A stretch of 64,000 nt of DNA, from positions 62,001 to 126,000 of the forward strand of contig JBCCEF010000006.1 of NCBI GenBank assembly GCA_039030395.1, written 5' to 3'. The translations under genes and the position numbers were made by a program. Positions 15,431-23,817 of this stretch are shown here, in pieces (position 1 is the first letter of the stretch; each line of letters begins with the position of its first letter). The DNA is from Acidobacteriota bacterium (GTDB lineage Bacteria > Acidobacteriota > Thermoanaerobaculia > Multivoradales > JBCCEF01). Below the pieces are notes generated by a model. The model made no database searches. It was not told where the DNA came from and saw nothing but the letters and a program-made list of their open reading frames with translations.

Positions 15431-16615
15431 ATGACCATCGCCGAAAGCCCCGCATCGACCACTTCGGACACCGTCGAATCGATTGTCCGGCAACGCTATG
15501 CGCAGGGCGCCCAGGAGCAGGTGGCGGCGCTCTGCTGCCCGGTGGACTACGACCCGAAGTACTTGGAGGTCATCCCCTCCGAGGTGATCGAGCGCGACTA
15601 CGGCTGCGGCGACCCGAGCCGCTACCTCGCGACCGGCGAGACGGTGCTCGACCTAGGGAGCGGCACCGGCAAGATTTGCTTCATCGCCTCGCAGGTGGTC
15701 GGCTCCGAGGGCAAGGTGATCGGGATCGACATGACCGCCGACATGCTCGACGTGGCGCGCCGCGCGGCGCCGGTGGTGGCCGAGCGCATCGGCTTTGGCA
15801 ACGTCGAATTTCGCCGCGGCCGGATCCAGGATCTGGGGTTGGATCTCGACCGCCTCGACCGGGAACTCGCCGGCCAGCCGGTGACCGACGCCGAGCACCT
15901 GTTGGCGGCTCAGGGCCTCCTCGACCGGCTGCGCCGGGAAGAGCCGCTGGTGGCCGACGACTCGGTGGACGTGGTGGTTTCCAACTGCGTGCTCAACCTG
16001 GTGGCGGCGCCGGAGAAACGCCAGCTCTTCCAGGAGATTTACCGGGTGCTCCGGAAGGCCGGCCGGGCGGTGATCTCGGACATTGTCGCCGATGAAGAGG
16101 TGCCCGAGGAACTCCAGCAGGACCCGGACCTGTGGAGCGGCTGCATCTCCGGGGCGCTGACCGAGGAAGGGTTTCTCCAGGCCTTCGAAGAAGCCGGATT
16201 CCACGGCGTCCGCATTCTGGAGCGTCAGCCAGAGCCCTGGCAGACGGTCAGCGGCATCGAGTTCCGCTCCCTGACGGTCGAGGCCTTCAAGGGCAAGGAG
16301 GGTCCCTGCTGGGAGCGCAACCAGGCGGTGATCTACAAGGGACCGTTCCTGGAAGTGACCGACGACGACGGCCACAGGATGACCCGCGGCCGGCGCTACG
16401 CGGTGTGCGAGAAGACCTTCGAACTGTATCGCCAGGCTCCCTACGATGGGATGTTCGAAGCGATCGAGCCGCGGGTTGAGATCCCGCAGGCCGAAGCCCA
16501 GCCCTTTGACTGCAACCGCACTGTGCTCCGCCATCCGAAGGAAACCAAGGGTATGGACTACAACGCCACCACCGAGGCCTCGGACTTCTGCGCTCCCGGC
16601 TCGGACTGCTGCTGA
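15431..16615 (+). CDS. ArsM-like SAM-dependent methyltransferase
   Basis: 394 residues. The class I methyltransferase core is VLDLGSGTGKICFIASQVVG with KVIGIDMTADML. Arsenite-methyltransferase hallmarks follow: VVVSNCVLNLV and SGCISGAL, each with the family cysteine, plus CC at 35-36 and DYGCGDPS at 59. The C-terminus ends in CAPGSDCC, a vicinal-cysteine tail often seen in ArsM proteins. ATG at 15431 has GAGAGGGA upstream. It likely methylates trivalent arsenic (or another thiophilic metalloid) using SAM. About 100 residues after the core fold form an extra domain also found in cyanobacterial relatives, from memory. Confidence 0.82.
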   Translation: MTIAESPASTTSDTVESIVRQRYAQGAQEQVAALCCPVDYDPKYLEVIPSEVIERDYGCGDPSRYLATGETVLDLGSGTGKICFIASQVVGSEGKVIGIDMTADMLDVARRAAPVVAERIGFGNVEFRRGRIQDLGLDLDRLDRELAGQPVTDAEHLLAAQGLLDRLRREEPLVADDSVDVVVSNCVLNLVAAPEKRQLFQEIYRVLRKAGRAVISDIVADEEVPEELQQDPDLWSGCISGALTEEGFLQAFEEAGFHGVRILERQPEPWQTVSGIEFRSLTVEAFKGKEGPCWERNQAVIYKGPFLEVTDDDGHRMTRGRRYAVCEKTFELYRQAPYDGMFEAIEPRVEIPQAEAQPFDCNRTVLRHPKETKGMDYNATTEASDFCAPGSDCC

Positions 16616-16629
16616 GGGTGGCGTCGGTG

Positions 16630-17487
16630 ATGAGATGTTTCGCGTCCACCGTCCGCGCGGCGATACTCCTAGCCGTCGGCCTGTTCTTCGGTGCAGAGTC
16701 CGCCGAAGCACTCAAGGTCAACGGTTCGTCGACGGTCAATCCGGTGGTCACCCGGGCCGCCGAGATCCTGCGGCAGGAGCAGGGTTTGGCGATCGTCGTG
16801 GACACCCAGGGCGGCAGTTCCGGGGGCATCGCCTCCGTCGGCGACGGGAGGGTGGACGTGGGGATGTCGTCGCGCCCGTTGAACGACGGCGACCGTGAGC
16901 GCTATCCGGAGACGGACTTCCGCACCGTCACCATCGGTCTCGATGCCGTCGCCCTGACCGTTTCGAAGGACGTGTGGGAGAGCGGCCTGCGCTCGCTGAC
17001 CCGCGACCAGGTGCGGGGGCTCTACGAGGGGAGGATTGAGAACTGGCGAGAGGTCGGCGGGCCGGATCGCCGGGTGGTGTTCTTCAACAAAGAGCCCGGC
17101 CGCGGCACCTGGGAGGTGTTTGCGGACTGGCTCTACGGCGACGCCGACGAGGCACCGCTAGTCAGCCTACCGGAGGTTAGCTCGAACGAAGAGGGCCGCA
17201 CCAAGGTGGGCTCCACCCGCGGCGCCGTCACCCAGCTCTCGGCCGCCTGGGCGGACGGTGAGAGGGTCTTCGCCCTGGCCCTCGAGAACGAGCACGGCGC
17301 GACCGTCACGCCGACGGATCGCAACCTCGACCACGGCCTCTATCCGCTCGTCCGCCCGCTCCTCGTCCTGACCGACGGCGAGCCGATGGCCGAGGCGCGA
17401 ACCCTGATCGATTTCCTGCTCTCGGAGCGCGGCCGACGGCTGGTGGAAGAGAGCGGCTACCGGGCGGCGGAGAAGGCGACCCGGTGA
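16630..17487 (+). CDS. pstS: Phosphate/oxyanion-binding periplasmic protein, PstS family
   Basis: 285 residues with a clear signal peptide (residues 1-27, cut near AESAEA). The mature protein starts LKVNGSSTVNPV, the PstS-type anion-binding loop, followed by TQGGSSGGIASV and DVGMSSRPL. ATG at 16630 has GAGGGTGG at about 8 nt; a GTG at 16618 is less likely. It is the first gene of a PstSCAB set directly behind the ArsM-like gene. Phosphate is the default ligand. Arsenate is a close analogue, and the context makes it a candidate, but selectivity cannot be read from the sequence. Confidence 0.88.
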   Translation: MRCFASTVRAAILLAVGLFFGAESAEALKVNGSSTVNPVVTRAAEILRQEQGLAIVVDTQGGSSGGIASVGDGRVDVGMSSRPLNDGDRERYPETDFRTVTIGLDAVALTVSKDVWESGLRSLTRDQVRGLYEGRIENWREVGGPDRRVVFFNKEPGRGTWEVFADWLYGDADEAPLVSLPEVSSNEEGRTKVGSTRGAVTQLSAAWADGERVFALALENEHGATVTPTDRNLDHGLYPLVRPLLVLTDGEPMAEARTLIDFLLSERGRRLVEESGYRAAEKATR

Positions 17488-18410
17488 TGCGCCTCGGTTG
17501 GGTGCGCGGTGCCTGCGTGGCCGGCGGGCTCTTTGCCGGTCTGTTCTTCCTCGGCCAGCTAGCGATGCTGGCGGTCGACAGCCTGCCCCTGTGGCGCCAC
17601 CAGAGCCCGGCCGACTACCTGGGCGGGGTGCAATGGTTCTACCGCGCCGAGCTGTTCGGCGTGCTGCCGATGATCTACGGCACGGTGGTGGTCGCCACGG
17701 TGGCGATCCTGGTGGCGGCGCCCTTCGGATTGGGTACGGCCCTGTTCACCGCCGAGTACCTCAACGCCTCCGCTGGCAACCGCCGGCGGCGCGACCGCTG
17801 GGTGGTCAAGTCCGCCGTCGAGCTGCTGGCCGGCGTGCCCTCGGTGGTCTACGGCCTGATCGGGGTGCTGGTGCTGCGGGACGTCGTTTACCGCCTCGCC
17901 GAACCCTTCGACCCGCTCTCCGGCGACACCCTGCTGACCGCCGGACTGCTGCTGTCGGTGATGATCCTGCCGACGGTCACCACCTTTGCCGACGACGCCC
18001 TCGCCGCGGTACCGGCAGACCAGCGCCGGGCCGCCCGCGCCCTCGGCCTCAGCCGCGGCCAGACCATCGCCCGGATCGCCCTGCCGCAGGCGCTCCCCGG
18101 ACTGGCGGCGGCGGTGCTGCTGGCCCTCGGCCGCGCCCTGGGCGAGACCATCGCCGTGTTCCTGGTGGTCGGCCGTCTGGACAACCGATGGCCGGAGCAT
18201 CCGCTTTCCCCGGCGGTGCTCCTCGAACCCGGCCAAACCTTGACCAGCAAGCTCGGTGGTTCCGAAACCTTCCTCGCCTGGGGCGACCCACTGCACTGGG
18301 CGGCGATGGTGAGTCTCGGGCTGGTGCTGCTGGTGCTGACCCTGGGGATCACCCTGATCGGCCGGCGCTTTGCGGGAGTACCGGGCCGGGACCAGGTGAG
18401 CCGGCCATGA
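17487..18410 (+). CDS. pstC: Phosphate-type ABC transporter permease PstC
   Basis: 307 residues, about six membrane helices. The transporter inner-membrane signature is seen at AADQRRAARALGLSRGQTIA-like sequence (EAA loop), and VPSVVYGLIGVLVL is typical of PstC. Its ATG overlaps the pstS stop by one base (TGATG), and it ends in an ATGA overlap with pstA. It forms the membrane channel with PstA. Confidence 0.9.
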   Translation: MRLGWVRGACVAGGLFAGLFFLGQLAMLAVDSLPLWRHQSPADYLGGVQWFYRAELFGVLPMIYGTVVVATVAILVAAPFGLGTALFTAEYLNASAGNRRRRDRWVVKSAVELLAGVPSVVYGLIGVLVLRDVVYRLAEPFDPLSGDTLLTAGLLLSVMILPTVTTFADDALAAVPADQRRAARALGLSRGQTIARIALPQALPGLAAAVLLALGRALGETIAVFLVVGRLDNRWPEHPLSPAVLLEPGQTLTSKLGGSETFLAWGDPLHWAAMVSLGLVLLVLTLGITLIGRRFAGVPGRDQVSRP

Positions 18411-19411
18411 ACCTTTCGGAGCATGCTCGCAGGTTGTCACAGTCCTCCGCGGCAACCTGCGACCGAGCCCGGGAGGGCTCGGCGGCGGGTCGAAGGCCCG
18501 CCGGGGATGGGGGTGAGGCCAAAAAACCGCGCCTTTTCGGCCGAGGGGGGCGCCCAGCCCCTTTGGCCCGCTGGACGGATCGTCTCTTCGGACTGTGGGC
18601 CGCCGGCAGCGCGCTGGTGGTCGGAGCGCTTTTTGTCGCCCTTCTCGCCACCATCGCCCAGCTCGGCGGGCCAAGCCTGTCCTGGGATCTCGTCGCCAGC
18701 GCCTCGGCCGAGGCGGGCGCTGCCGGAGGGCTGCTCTACCAGCTCGTCGGGACGATCGTCCTGGTGTTGACGGCGGCTCTATTCGCGACCCCCCTGGCCC
18801 TCGCTTTGGGCCTCCTCGCCGGCTACTGCCTCGCACCGGCCCAGGCCCGCCGCCTCGATGCCGTGCTCTACGCCGCCAACGGTATCCCTTCGATCCTCTT
18901 CGGCCTCGTCGGCATGGCGTTCTTCTCGCGCTACCTCGGCTGGGGCAAATCCTGGCTGGCCGGCGGCATCGTGCTGGCGATGATGATCCTGCCGACGGTG
19001 ACCGTCGCCTTCGCCGAGCGGGTGCGGGCGATCCCGCGGAAGTACCTGGAGGCGGCTCACGGCCTCGGCCTGTCGCGGGATCGGGTAGTGCGCTCGGTGG
19101 TGCTGCCGCAGAGCGCCGGCGGGCTGCTCTCCGGCACCCTCCTCGGCCTCGCCCGGGCGGCCGGCGAAACAGCACCAATCTTGTTCACGGCGGCGGTGTT
19201 CTCCGGCGCCACGCTGCCCACCGGCATCCGCGACAGTCCGGTGCTGGCCCTGCCGTACCACATCTTTGTGCTGGCCCAGGACTCGCTCCATCCCGGGGCC
19301 GGAGCCCGGCTGTGGGGCGCCGCCCTGCTGCTCGTGCTGCTGGTGGCGGCCTTCTCCCTGGCGACCCTGCCGGCACGCCTCAGCAGCCACGAGGAGGCGC
19401 GCCATGGCTGA
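18407..19411 (+). CDS. pstA: Phosphate-type ABC transporter permease PstA with repeat-derived N-terminus
   Basis: 334 residues from the ATG that overlaps the pstC stop (ATGA). The conserved permease starts only around residue 55 (WTDRLFGLWAAGSALVVGAL); after it come NGIPSILFGLVGMAFF and the EAA loop EAAHGLGLSRDRVVRSV. Residues about 8-53 are encoded by a copy of the dispersed repeat (18428-18565), giving a low-complexity basic, Gly/Arg/Pro-rich stretch. A TTG at 18563 in frame could restart translation after the repeat. The PstA function itself looks intact. Confidence 0.87.
   Translation: MNLSEHARRLSQSSAATCDRAREGSAAGRRPAGDGGEAKKPRLFGRGGRPAPLARWTDRLFGLWAAGSALVVGALFVALLATIAQLGGPSLSWDLVASASAEAGAAGGLLYQLVGTIVLVLTAALFATPLALALGLLAGYCLAPAQARRLDAVLYAANGIPSILFGLVGMAFFSRYLGWGKSWLAGGIVLAMMILPTVTVAFAERVRAIPRKYLEAAHGLGLSRDRVVRSVVLPQSAGGLLSGTLLGLARAAGETAPILFTAAVFSGATLPTGIRDSPVLALPYHIFVLAQDSLHPGAGARLWGAALLLVLLVAAFSLATLPARLSSHEEARHG
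18428..18565 (-). repeat. Structured dispersed repeat, copy 3, inside the pstA coding frame
   Basis: CGCAGGTTG..CAACCTGCG hairpin, then CCGAGCCC..GGGCTCGG, GGATGGGGGTGAG, GGCCAAAA..TTTTCGGCC and GAGGGGGGCGCCCAGCCCC. The order matches copy 2, and a 19-nt block around GCGACCGAGCCC is shared. It lacks the CTAGCAG end hairpin. It begins about 18 bp after the pstC stop and stays open in the pstA frame. Confidence 0.85.
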
Positions 19412-20177
19412 GATTCTTCGGGCAACGGATGCCCCGCTGGTCGCTCGCCGCCTGACGGTGTCGAGCGCCGAGCGCACCCTGCTGCAGAGTATCGATCTCA
19501 GCGTCCACACCGGCCAAGTGCTCTGCCTCACCGGACCCTCCGGCGCCGGCAAGACCACCCTGCTGCGTTGCTGCAATCGCCTGGTGGACCTCAGCACCGG
19601 CCTGCAGGTGACCGGCCAGGTGTGGGTCGAAGGTCAGCCGATCTTCGACCGCCGGGTGAATCCGGACGCCCTGCGCCGGCGGGTCGGCATGCTGTTCCAG
19701 CAGCCGGTGATCTTCCCGGGCTCGGTCGAACACAACGTCGCCTTCGGCCTGTCGGGCAAGAGAAAAAACTTCGGCGAGCGGGTCGAGCGAGCGCTGCGGC
19801 AAGCGGCCCTGTGGAGCGAAGTGAAAGACCGGTTGCGGGATGCGGCGAGCCTCCTGTCCGTCGGCCAGCAGCAGCGCCTGTGCCTGGCCCGCACCCTCGC
19901 CCTCGAGCCGCGGGTGTTGCTGATGGACGAGCCGACCAGCGCCCTCGACCCGGAAGCGACCCACAAGATCGAAGAGCGCATCGTGAGCCTCAAGCAAGGT
20001 CGCGCCATCGTGGTGGTGACCCACGTACCGGCCCAGGCGGAGCGCCTGGCGGACGTCACCTTGCGCCTGACCGTGCGGGACGGGGTGGGAGCGATGGCCG
20101 GCGAAGAGCGGCAGGGCGCCACGCGCGACCTGCCGAATTCCTGGACCGAGCCCGAGGCGGCGGTGACCGACCGATGA
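19404..20177 (+). CDS. pstB: Phosphate-type ABC transporter ATPase PstB
   Basis: 257 residues, overlapping pstA by 8 bp. Walker A is GPSGAGKTT, Walker B VLLMDEPTSALD, and the switch His is in VVVTHV. The signature motif reads LLSVGQQQRLCLAR, with Val in place of the usual first Gly, a departure from standard PstB (LSGGQQQR). The length is normal. No phoU follows, unlike classical pst operons, and the next gene is a flavoprotein. Confidence 0.88.
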   Translation: MAEILRATDAPLVARRLTVSSAERTLLQSIDLSVHTGQVLCLTGPSGAGKTTLLRCCNRLVDLSTGLQVTGQVWVEGQPIFDRRVNPDALRRRVGMLFQQPVIFPGSVEHNVAFGLSGKRKNFGERVERALRQAALWSEVKDRLRDAASLLSVGQQQRLCLARTLALEPRVLLMDEPTSALDPEATHKIEERIVSLKQGRAIVVVTHVPAQAERLADVTLRLTVRDGVGAMAGEERQGATRDLPNSWTEPEAAVTDR

Positions 20178-20201
20178 CAACCTCCCAGGGGAGAACCTGA
20201 G

Positions 20202-21404
20202 ATGAAGCCGAAAATCGCCATCCTCGGAAGCGGCCCGACGGGCCTCGAAGCGGCCCTCGCGGCGGCCGAAGGCGGCTATCCATTCGTTCTGTTCGAAGCC
20301 GGCGACGGACCGGCCGCGGCGGTGCGCTCCTGGGGCCACGTGCGGGTGTTCACCCCCTGGGACCTGAACGTATCGCCACGCGCCCGAAAGCGCCTGGCAG
20401 CGGTGGGACACGAGCCGCCGACGGGGGGCGCCTGTCCGACCGGCGACGACCTGGCGGCGCAGGTGTTCGACCGCCTGGCGGCACTGCCGGAGATCGCGCC
20501 GTGCCTGCGACTCGGCACGCGGGTGCTCGAAGTGGGCCGCGACGGCCTGGTGAAGAGTGACGAGATCGGCACCGGCAACCGGCGGCAGCGACCGTTCCGG
20601 CTGCTCGTTCGCGACGCCGACGGCGGCGAGCGTATCGAACGCGCCGACATCGTGCTCGACTGCACCGGCACCTACGGCTCACCCAATCGCCTGGGCGACG
20701 GCGGCATACCGGCCCCTGGAGAGAACGCCGCCGACGGGGCGATCATCCGCCATCTGCCGAAGATCGACGCCGGCGGCTGGGCGGACCGAACGGTGCTGCT
20801 GGTGGGCGCCGGCCATTCGGCCCGTACCGCCGCCCGCGATCTCGCCGACCTCGCCCAATCCCATCCGGAGACGCAGGTCGTATGGGCCCTGCGGAAGACC
20901 GAGCCTCCGACGGCGCCGGAGGAGGATGAGCTGCCCGAGCGACTGGCTCTGGAGCAACGAGCGGCAGAGCTGGCGAGCGGCGATTCGCCGGCCTTCGACA
21001 TCCGCCTCGGGGTGGTGGTCGAGGGACTGGCGCCAGCCGGCGACCGGCTCCGGGTGACCTTGCGGCGGCGCGACGGCGGAACGGACTCGGTCGTCGAGGT
21101 GGATCGCATTCTCTCCCTCACCGGATATGTCGGCGACTACCGCCTCTATCGCCAGCTCCAGGTGCACGAGTGCTACGCCACCGCCGGGCCGATGAAGCTG
21201 GCGGCGGCGCTACTCGGCGCCGGCGGCGGCGACTGCCTGGCCCAGACCAGCCACGGCAGCGAGTCCCTGGTCAATCCGGAGCCGGACTTCTTCCTGCTCG
21301 GAGCCAAGTCCTACGGCCGCAACACCACTTTCTTGATGCGCACCGGCTGGCAGCAAGTGGACGAAGTGTTCGGCTTGCTCAAAGAGGAGGGCAAGGCCGC
21401 ATGA
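20202..21404 (+). CDS. FAD-dependent oxidoreductase, flavin monooxygenase/thioredoxin reductase-like
   Basis: 400 residues. The N-terminal GxGxxG motif is IAILGSGPTGLEAALAAAEG; a second nucleotide-binding motif appears at VLLVGAGHSARTAARDLADL, as in two-dinucleotide-binding flavoproteins. The C-terminal region is distinctive: CYATAGPMKLAAALL, then QTSHGSESLVNPEPDFFLLG and KSYGRNTTFLMR. It starts 24 bp after pstB and overlaps the next gene by ATGA, so it belongs to the same transcript. A redox step on the pathway product, or reduction of an oxidised metalloid, is plausible; the substrate is unknown. Confidence 0.78.
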   Translation: MKPKIAILGSGPTGLEAALAAAEGGYPFVLFEAGDGPAAAVRSWGHVRVFTPWDLNVSPRARKRLAAVGHEPPTGGACPTGDDLAAQVFDRLAALPEIAPCLRLGTRVLEVGRDGLVKSDEIGTGNRRQRPFRLLVRDADGGERIERADIVLDCTGTYGSPNRLGDGGIPAPGENAADGAIIRHLPKIDAGGWADRTVLLVGAGHSARTAARDLADLAQSHPETQVVWALRKTEPPTAPEEDELPERLALEQRAAELASGDSPAFDIRLGVVVEGLAPAGDRLRVTLRRRDGGTDSVVEVDRILSLTGYVGDYRLYRQLQVHECYATAGPMKLAAALLGAGGGDCLAQTSHGSESLVNPEPDFFLLGAKSYGRNTTFLMRTGWQQVDEVFGLLKEEGKAA

Positions 21405-22375
21405 CGGGTGGGTTCAGACCCCAACTGTGGAGCGGATGTTTTGGGCTCTTGCTGCTCTGGATAATGGCCGGTTGCGGCAGCAGTGGCCCAAAGCCCAGCC
21501 AGGTCGGCGATCCCGGCTTCGACTTGAGGTCCCCGAAGCCGGAGTACGAGTCCGGAGCCGGTCCGCGCGTGGCATTGGACGAAAGCCACAACAACGCCCA
21601 TACCGTCGGCGGCCGCTACCGACCCTTCGCCGAGTTCGCCGCCAGTGACGGTTTCCGGGTGGGGCCTCACCTCGGACCCCTCACGGCCGAGTCCTTGGCG
21701 GAGGTGGACATCCTGGTGACCGCTAACGCCCGGGCTCCGGAGGGTTCGAGTTCGGCTTTCCCGGAGGCAGAAGTCGCCCTGCTGGAGAAGTGGGTGCACG
21801 ATGGCGGCGCCCTCCTTCTAATCGCCGATCACATGCCCGCGGCGGGCTACTCCGCGGACCTCGCCGCCGCCTTCGGCCTGCAGTGGGCCGACGGCTTCGC
21901 CATGGTCGACGGGCAGGGCGGCCCCTACACCTTCCGCCGCGAGGCGGGCACCCTGGCCGCCCACCCGATCACCGATGGCCGGGGGCCGGAGGAGCGGGTG
22001 GACTACGTCAAATCCTTTACCGGCTCCGCCTTCCGGGCTCCGAAGGGGGCTTCGCCGCTGATGCTCTTGGGTCCCGGAGTCATCTTCCTGCAGCCGGATG
22101 TGCCCTGGGAGTTCGACGAGTCCACCCCGCGATTCGACGCCGAAGGCTGGCTGCAGGGCGCGGCCTTCACCCACGGCGAGGGTCGCGTGGCGGCCTTCGG
22201 AGAGGCGACGATGTTCACCTCCCAGGAGGCGGGACCGCGCAACCACCGGGTGGTGATTGGCCTCGGTTCCGAGGGTGCCGAGCAAAACCCTCGGCTGCTG
22301 CTCAACACTCTGCGCTGGCTCGCCGGCGCCGATGAAGGCGAAGCCCTTGAAAGCAAACAGGGAGACGGCGAATGA
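21401..22375 (+). CDS. Putative lipoprotein with GATase-like (DUF4350-like) domain
   Basis: 324 residues. The signal is of the lipoprotein type: hydrophobic FGLLLLWIMAGC with Cys as the acylated residue, then GSSG. The mature part begins with a disordered stretch, then VALDESHNNAHTVGGRY, DILVTANARAP, LEKWVHDGGALLLIADHMP and a late GRVAAFGEATMF, consistent with an alpha/beta GATase1-like or DUF4350 fold. Both flanks overlap neighbours by ATGA, so it is tightly co-expressed with the flavoprotein and the SDR. The function is not known. Confidence 0.62.
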   Translation: MTGGFRPQLWSGCFGLLLLWIMAGCGSSGPKPSQVGDPGFDLRSPKPEYESGAGPRVALDESHNNAHTVGGRYRPFAEFAASDGFRVGPHLGPLTAESLAEVDILVTANARAPEGSSSAFPEAEVALLEKWVHDGGALLLIADHMPAAGYSADLAAAFGLQWADGFAMVDGQGGPYTFRREAGTLAAHPITDGRGPEERVDYVKSFTGSAFRAPKGASPLMLLGPGVIFLQPDVPWEFDESTPRFDAEGWLQGAAFTHGEGRVAAFGEATMFTSQEAGPRNHRVVIGLGSEGAEQNPRLLLNTLRWLAGADEGEALESKQGDGE

Positions 22376-23073
22376 GCACCCCGCCCGTCGCCCTCGTCAC
22401 CGCCGCCAGCCGGGGGATGGGAGCGTCCTGCGCCCGCGAACTGGCCGAGCGCGGCTGGTCCCTGGCTCTGCTCTCGCGCTCTGACGATCTGGAGCCCCTG
22501 GCCGAGGAACTTGGGGCGCTGGCGGTGCGCGGCTCGGTCACCGAAACGGCGGACCTGGAGCGGCTGGTGGAAGGCGCCCTCGAACGCTGGGGCCGCATCG
22601 ACGGAGTGGTCAACAACACCGGCCACCCGGCGCGCGGTGAGCTGCTGGAGATCGACGACGAAGCCTGGCACGAGGGGCTGGATTTGGTGGTGCTCAACGT
22701 CGTGCGGATGGCGCGGGTGGTCACTTCGGCATTGGCCGAGGGCGGCGGTTCGATCGTCAACATCTCCGCCTTCGGAGCGGTTGAACCGAGTCTCGACTTT
22801 CCCCTTTCCTCGGCACTGCGCGCCGGCCTCGGTGCCTTCACCAAACTCTACGCCGATCGCTACGCCGCTGCCGGGGTGCGCATGAACACCCTGCTGCCGG
22901 GCTTCATCGACAGCTATCCGGTGGAGGACTCCTCCCTCGAACGCATCCCCGCTGGGCGTGCCGGGCGGGTCGAGGAAGTGGCCCGCACGGTGGCCTTCCT
23001 GCTCTCCCCGGACGCCTCTTACATTACCGGCCAGAACCTGCGAGTCGACGGCGGCATGACGCGCTCCTGGTGA
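22372..23073 (+). CDS. Short-chain dehydrogenase/reductase with an altered active site
   Basis: 233 residues. The Rossmann fold is intact: VALVTAASRGMGASCARELA, IDGVVNNTGHP (NNxG), SIVNISAFGAVEP with the Ser region, and a C-terminal ITGQNLRVDGGMTRSW typical of classical SDRs. The YxxxK catalytic pair is missing; the aligned segment reads FPLSSALRAGL, with Ser for Tyr and Arg for Lys. It may therefore bind NAD(P) without the usual chemistry, or use another mechanism. Last gene of the overlapping chain; a 73-bp gap follows. Confidence 0.78.
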   Translation: MSTPPVALVTAASRGMGASCARELAERGWSLALLSRSDDLEPLAEELGALAVRGSVTETADLERLVEGALERWGRIDGVVNNTGHPARGELLEIDDEAWHEGLDLVVLNVVRMARVVTSALAEGGGSIVNISAFGAVEPSLDFPLSSALRAGLGAFTKLYADRYAAAGVRMNTLLPGFIDSYPVEDSSLERIPAGRAGRVEEVARTVAFLLSPDASYITGQNLRVDGGMTRSW

Positions 23074-23146
23074 TGCCACCGCATCGCCCCCGACGAACCA
23101 CCGATATACTGAAATGCCACCCTGCCACGACCAAGAGGACCTCACC

Positions 23147-23806
23147 ATGAAACGCCCGATCCCAGCTCTTTCCCTTCTGGCCCTCGCCGCCCTGCTCGCG
23201 CCGGTGGCCCTATTCGCCGCCGGCGGTTCGTCGGCGCCGACCCCAACGCCGCGCCCTTCGTTGCCGGAGCTGACCCCGGAGCAGAAAGCCGACGCCGCCT
23301 ACAACCGCGGCCTCGAGCTACGCGACAAGGCCTGGTCCATCGAAGACCAAAACGGCGACGCGAAGAAGATCGAGAAGGTCTACCGCAAGGCCGCCAAGCG
23401 CTTCGAAGACGCGACGAACCAGAACCCGAAACACCACCAGGCCTGGAGCAGTCTCGGCTATGCCCTGCGCAAGCTCGGCGAGTACGAAGACTCCCTGGCC
23501 GCCTACGACACCGCCCTCGAGCTGGCTCCCACCTACACCGAGGCGATCGAATACCGCGCCGAGGCTTACCTGGGCCTCAACCGGCTGGACGACGCCAAGG
23601 AAGCCTACATGCACCTTTTCAGCCTCGACCGGCAGCGGGCCGACGAGCTGATGACGGCTATGGTGACCTGGCTCGAGAACCGCAAGGCGGACCCCGACGG
23701 GGTCGACGCGGAAACTCTGGAAGCCTTCGATGCCTGGGTCGTCGAGCGCACCAAGCTGGCCGACCAAACGGCCTCGCTGACGCAGCTCCGCGACCGCGTC
23801 TGGTAG
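23147..23806 (+). CDS. Secreted TPR-repeat protein
   Basis: 219 residues. The signal peptide is MKRPIPALSLLALAALLAPVALFAA, followed by a Pro/Thr-rich linker. Two to three tetratricopeptide repeats are visible around residues 85-165 (HHQAWSSLGYALRKLGEYED; YTEAIEYRAEAYLGLNRLDD). GAGGA precedes ATG at 23147. It lies 11 bp upstream of the di-heme peroxidase and is likely cotranscribed with it. Probably a periplasmic scaffold; partners unknown. Confidence 0.8.
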   Translation: MKRPIPALSLLALAALLAPVALFAAGGSSAPTPTPRPSLPELTPEQKADAAYNRGLELRDKAWSIEDQNGDAKKIEKVYRKAAKRFEDATNQNPKHHQAWSSLGYALRKLGEYEDSLAAYDTALELAPTYTEAIEYRAEAYLGLNRLDDAKEAYMHLFSLDRQRADELMTAMVTWLENRKADPDGVDAETLEAFDAWVVERTKLADQTASLTQLRDRVW

Positions 23807-23817
23807 GTCGCGTTCCG

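Noticed and set aside
13867-15471. A 534-codon minus-strand open frame across the radical SAM and phosphoesterase genes
   Set aside because: It is a reverse-strand shadow of two well-motivated plus-strand genes; no motif or start site supports it.
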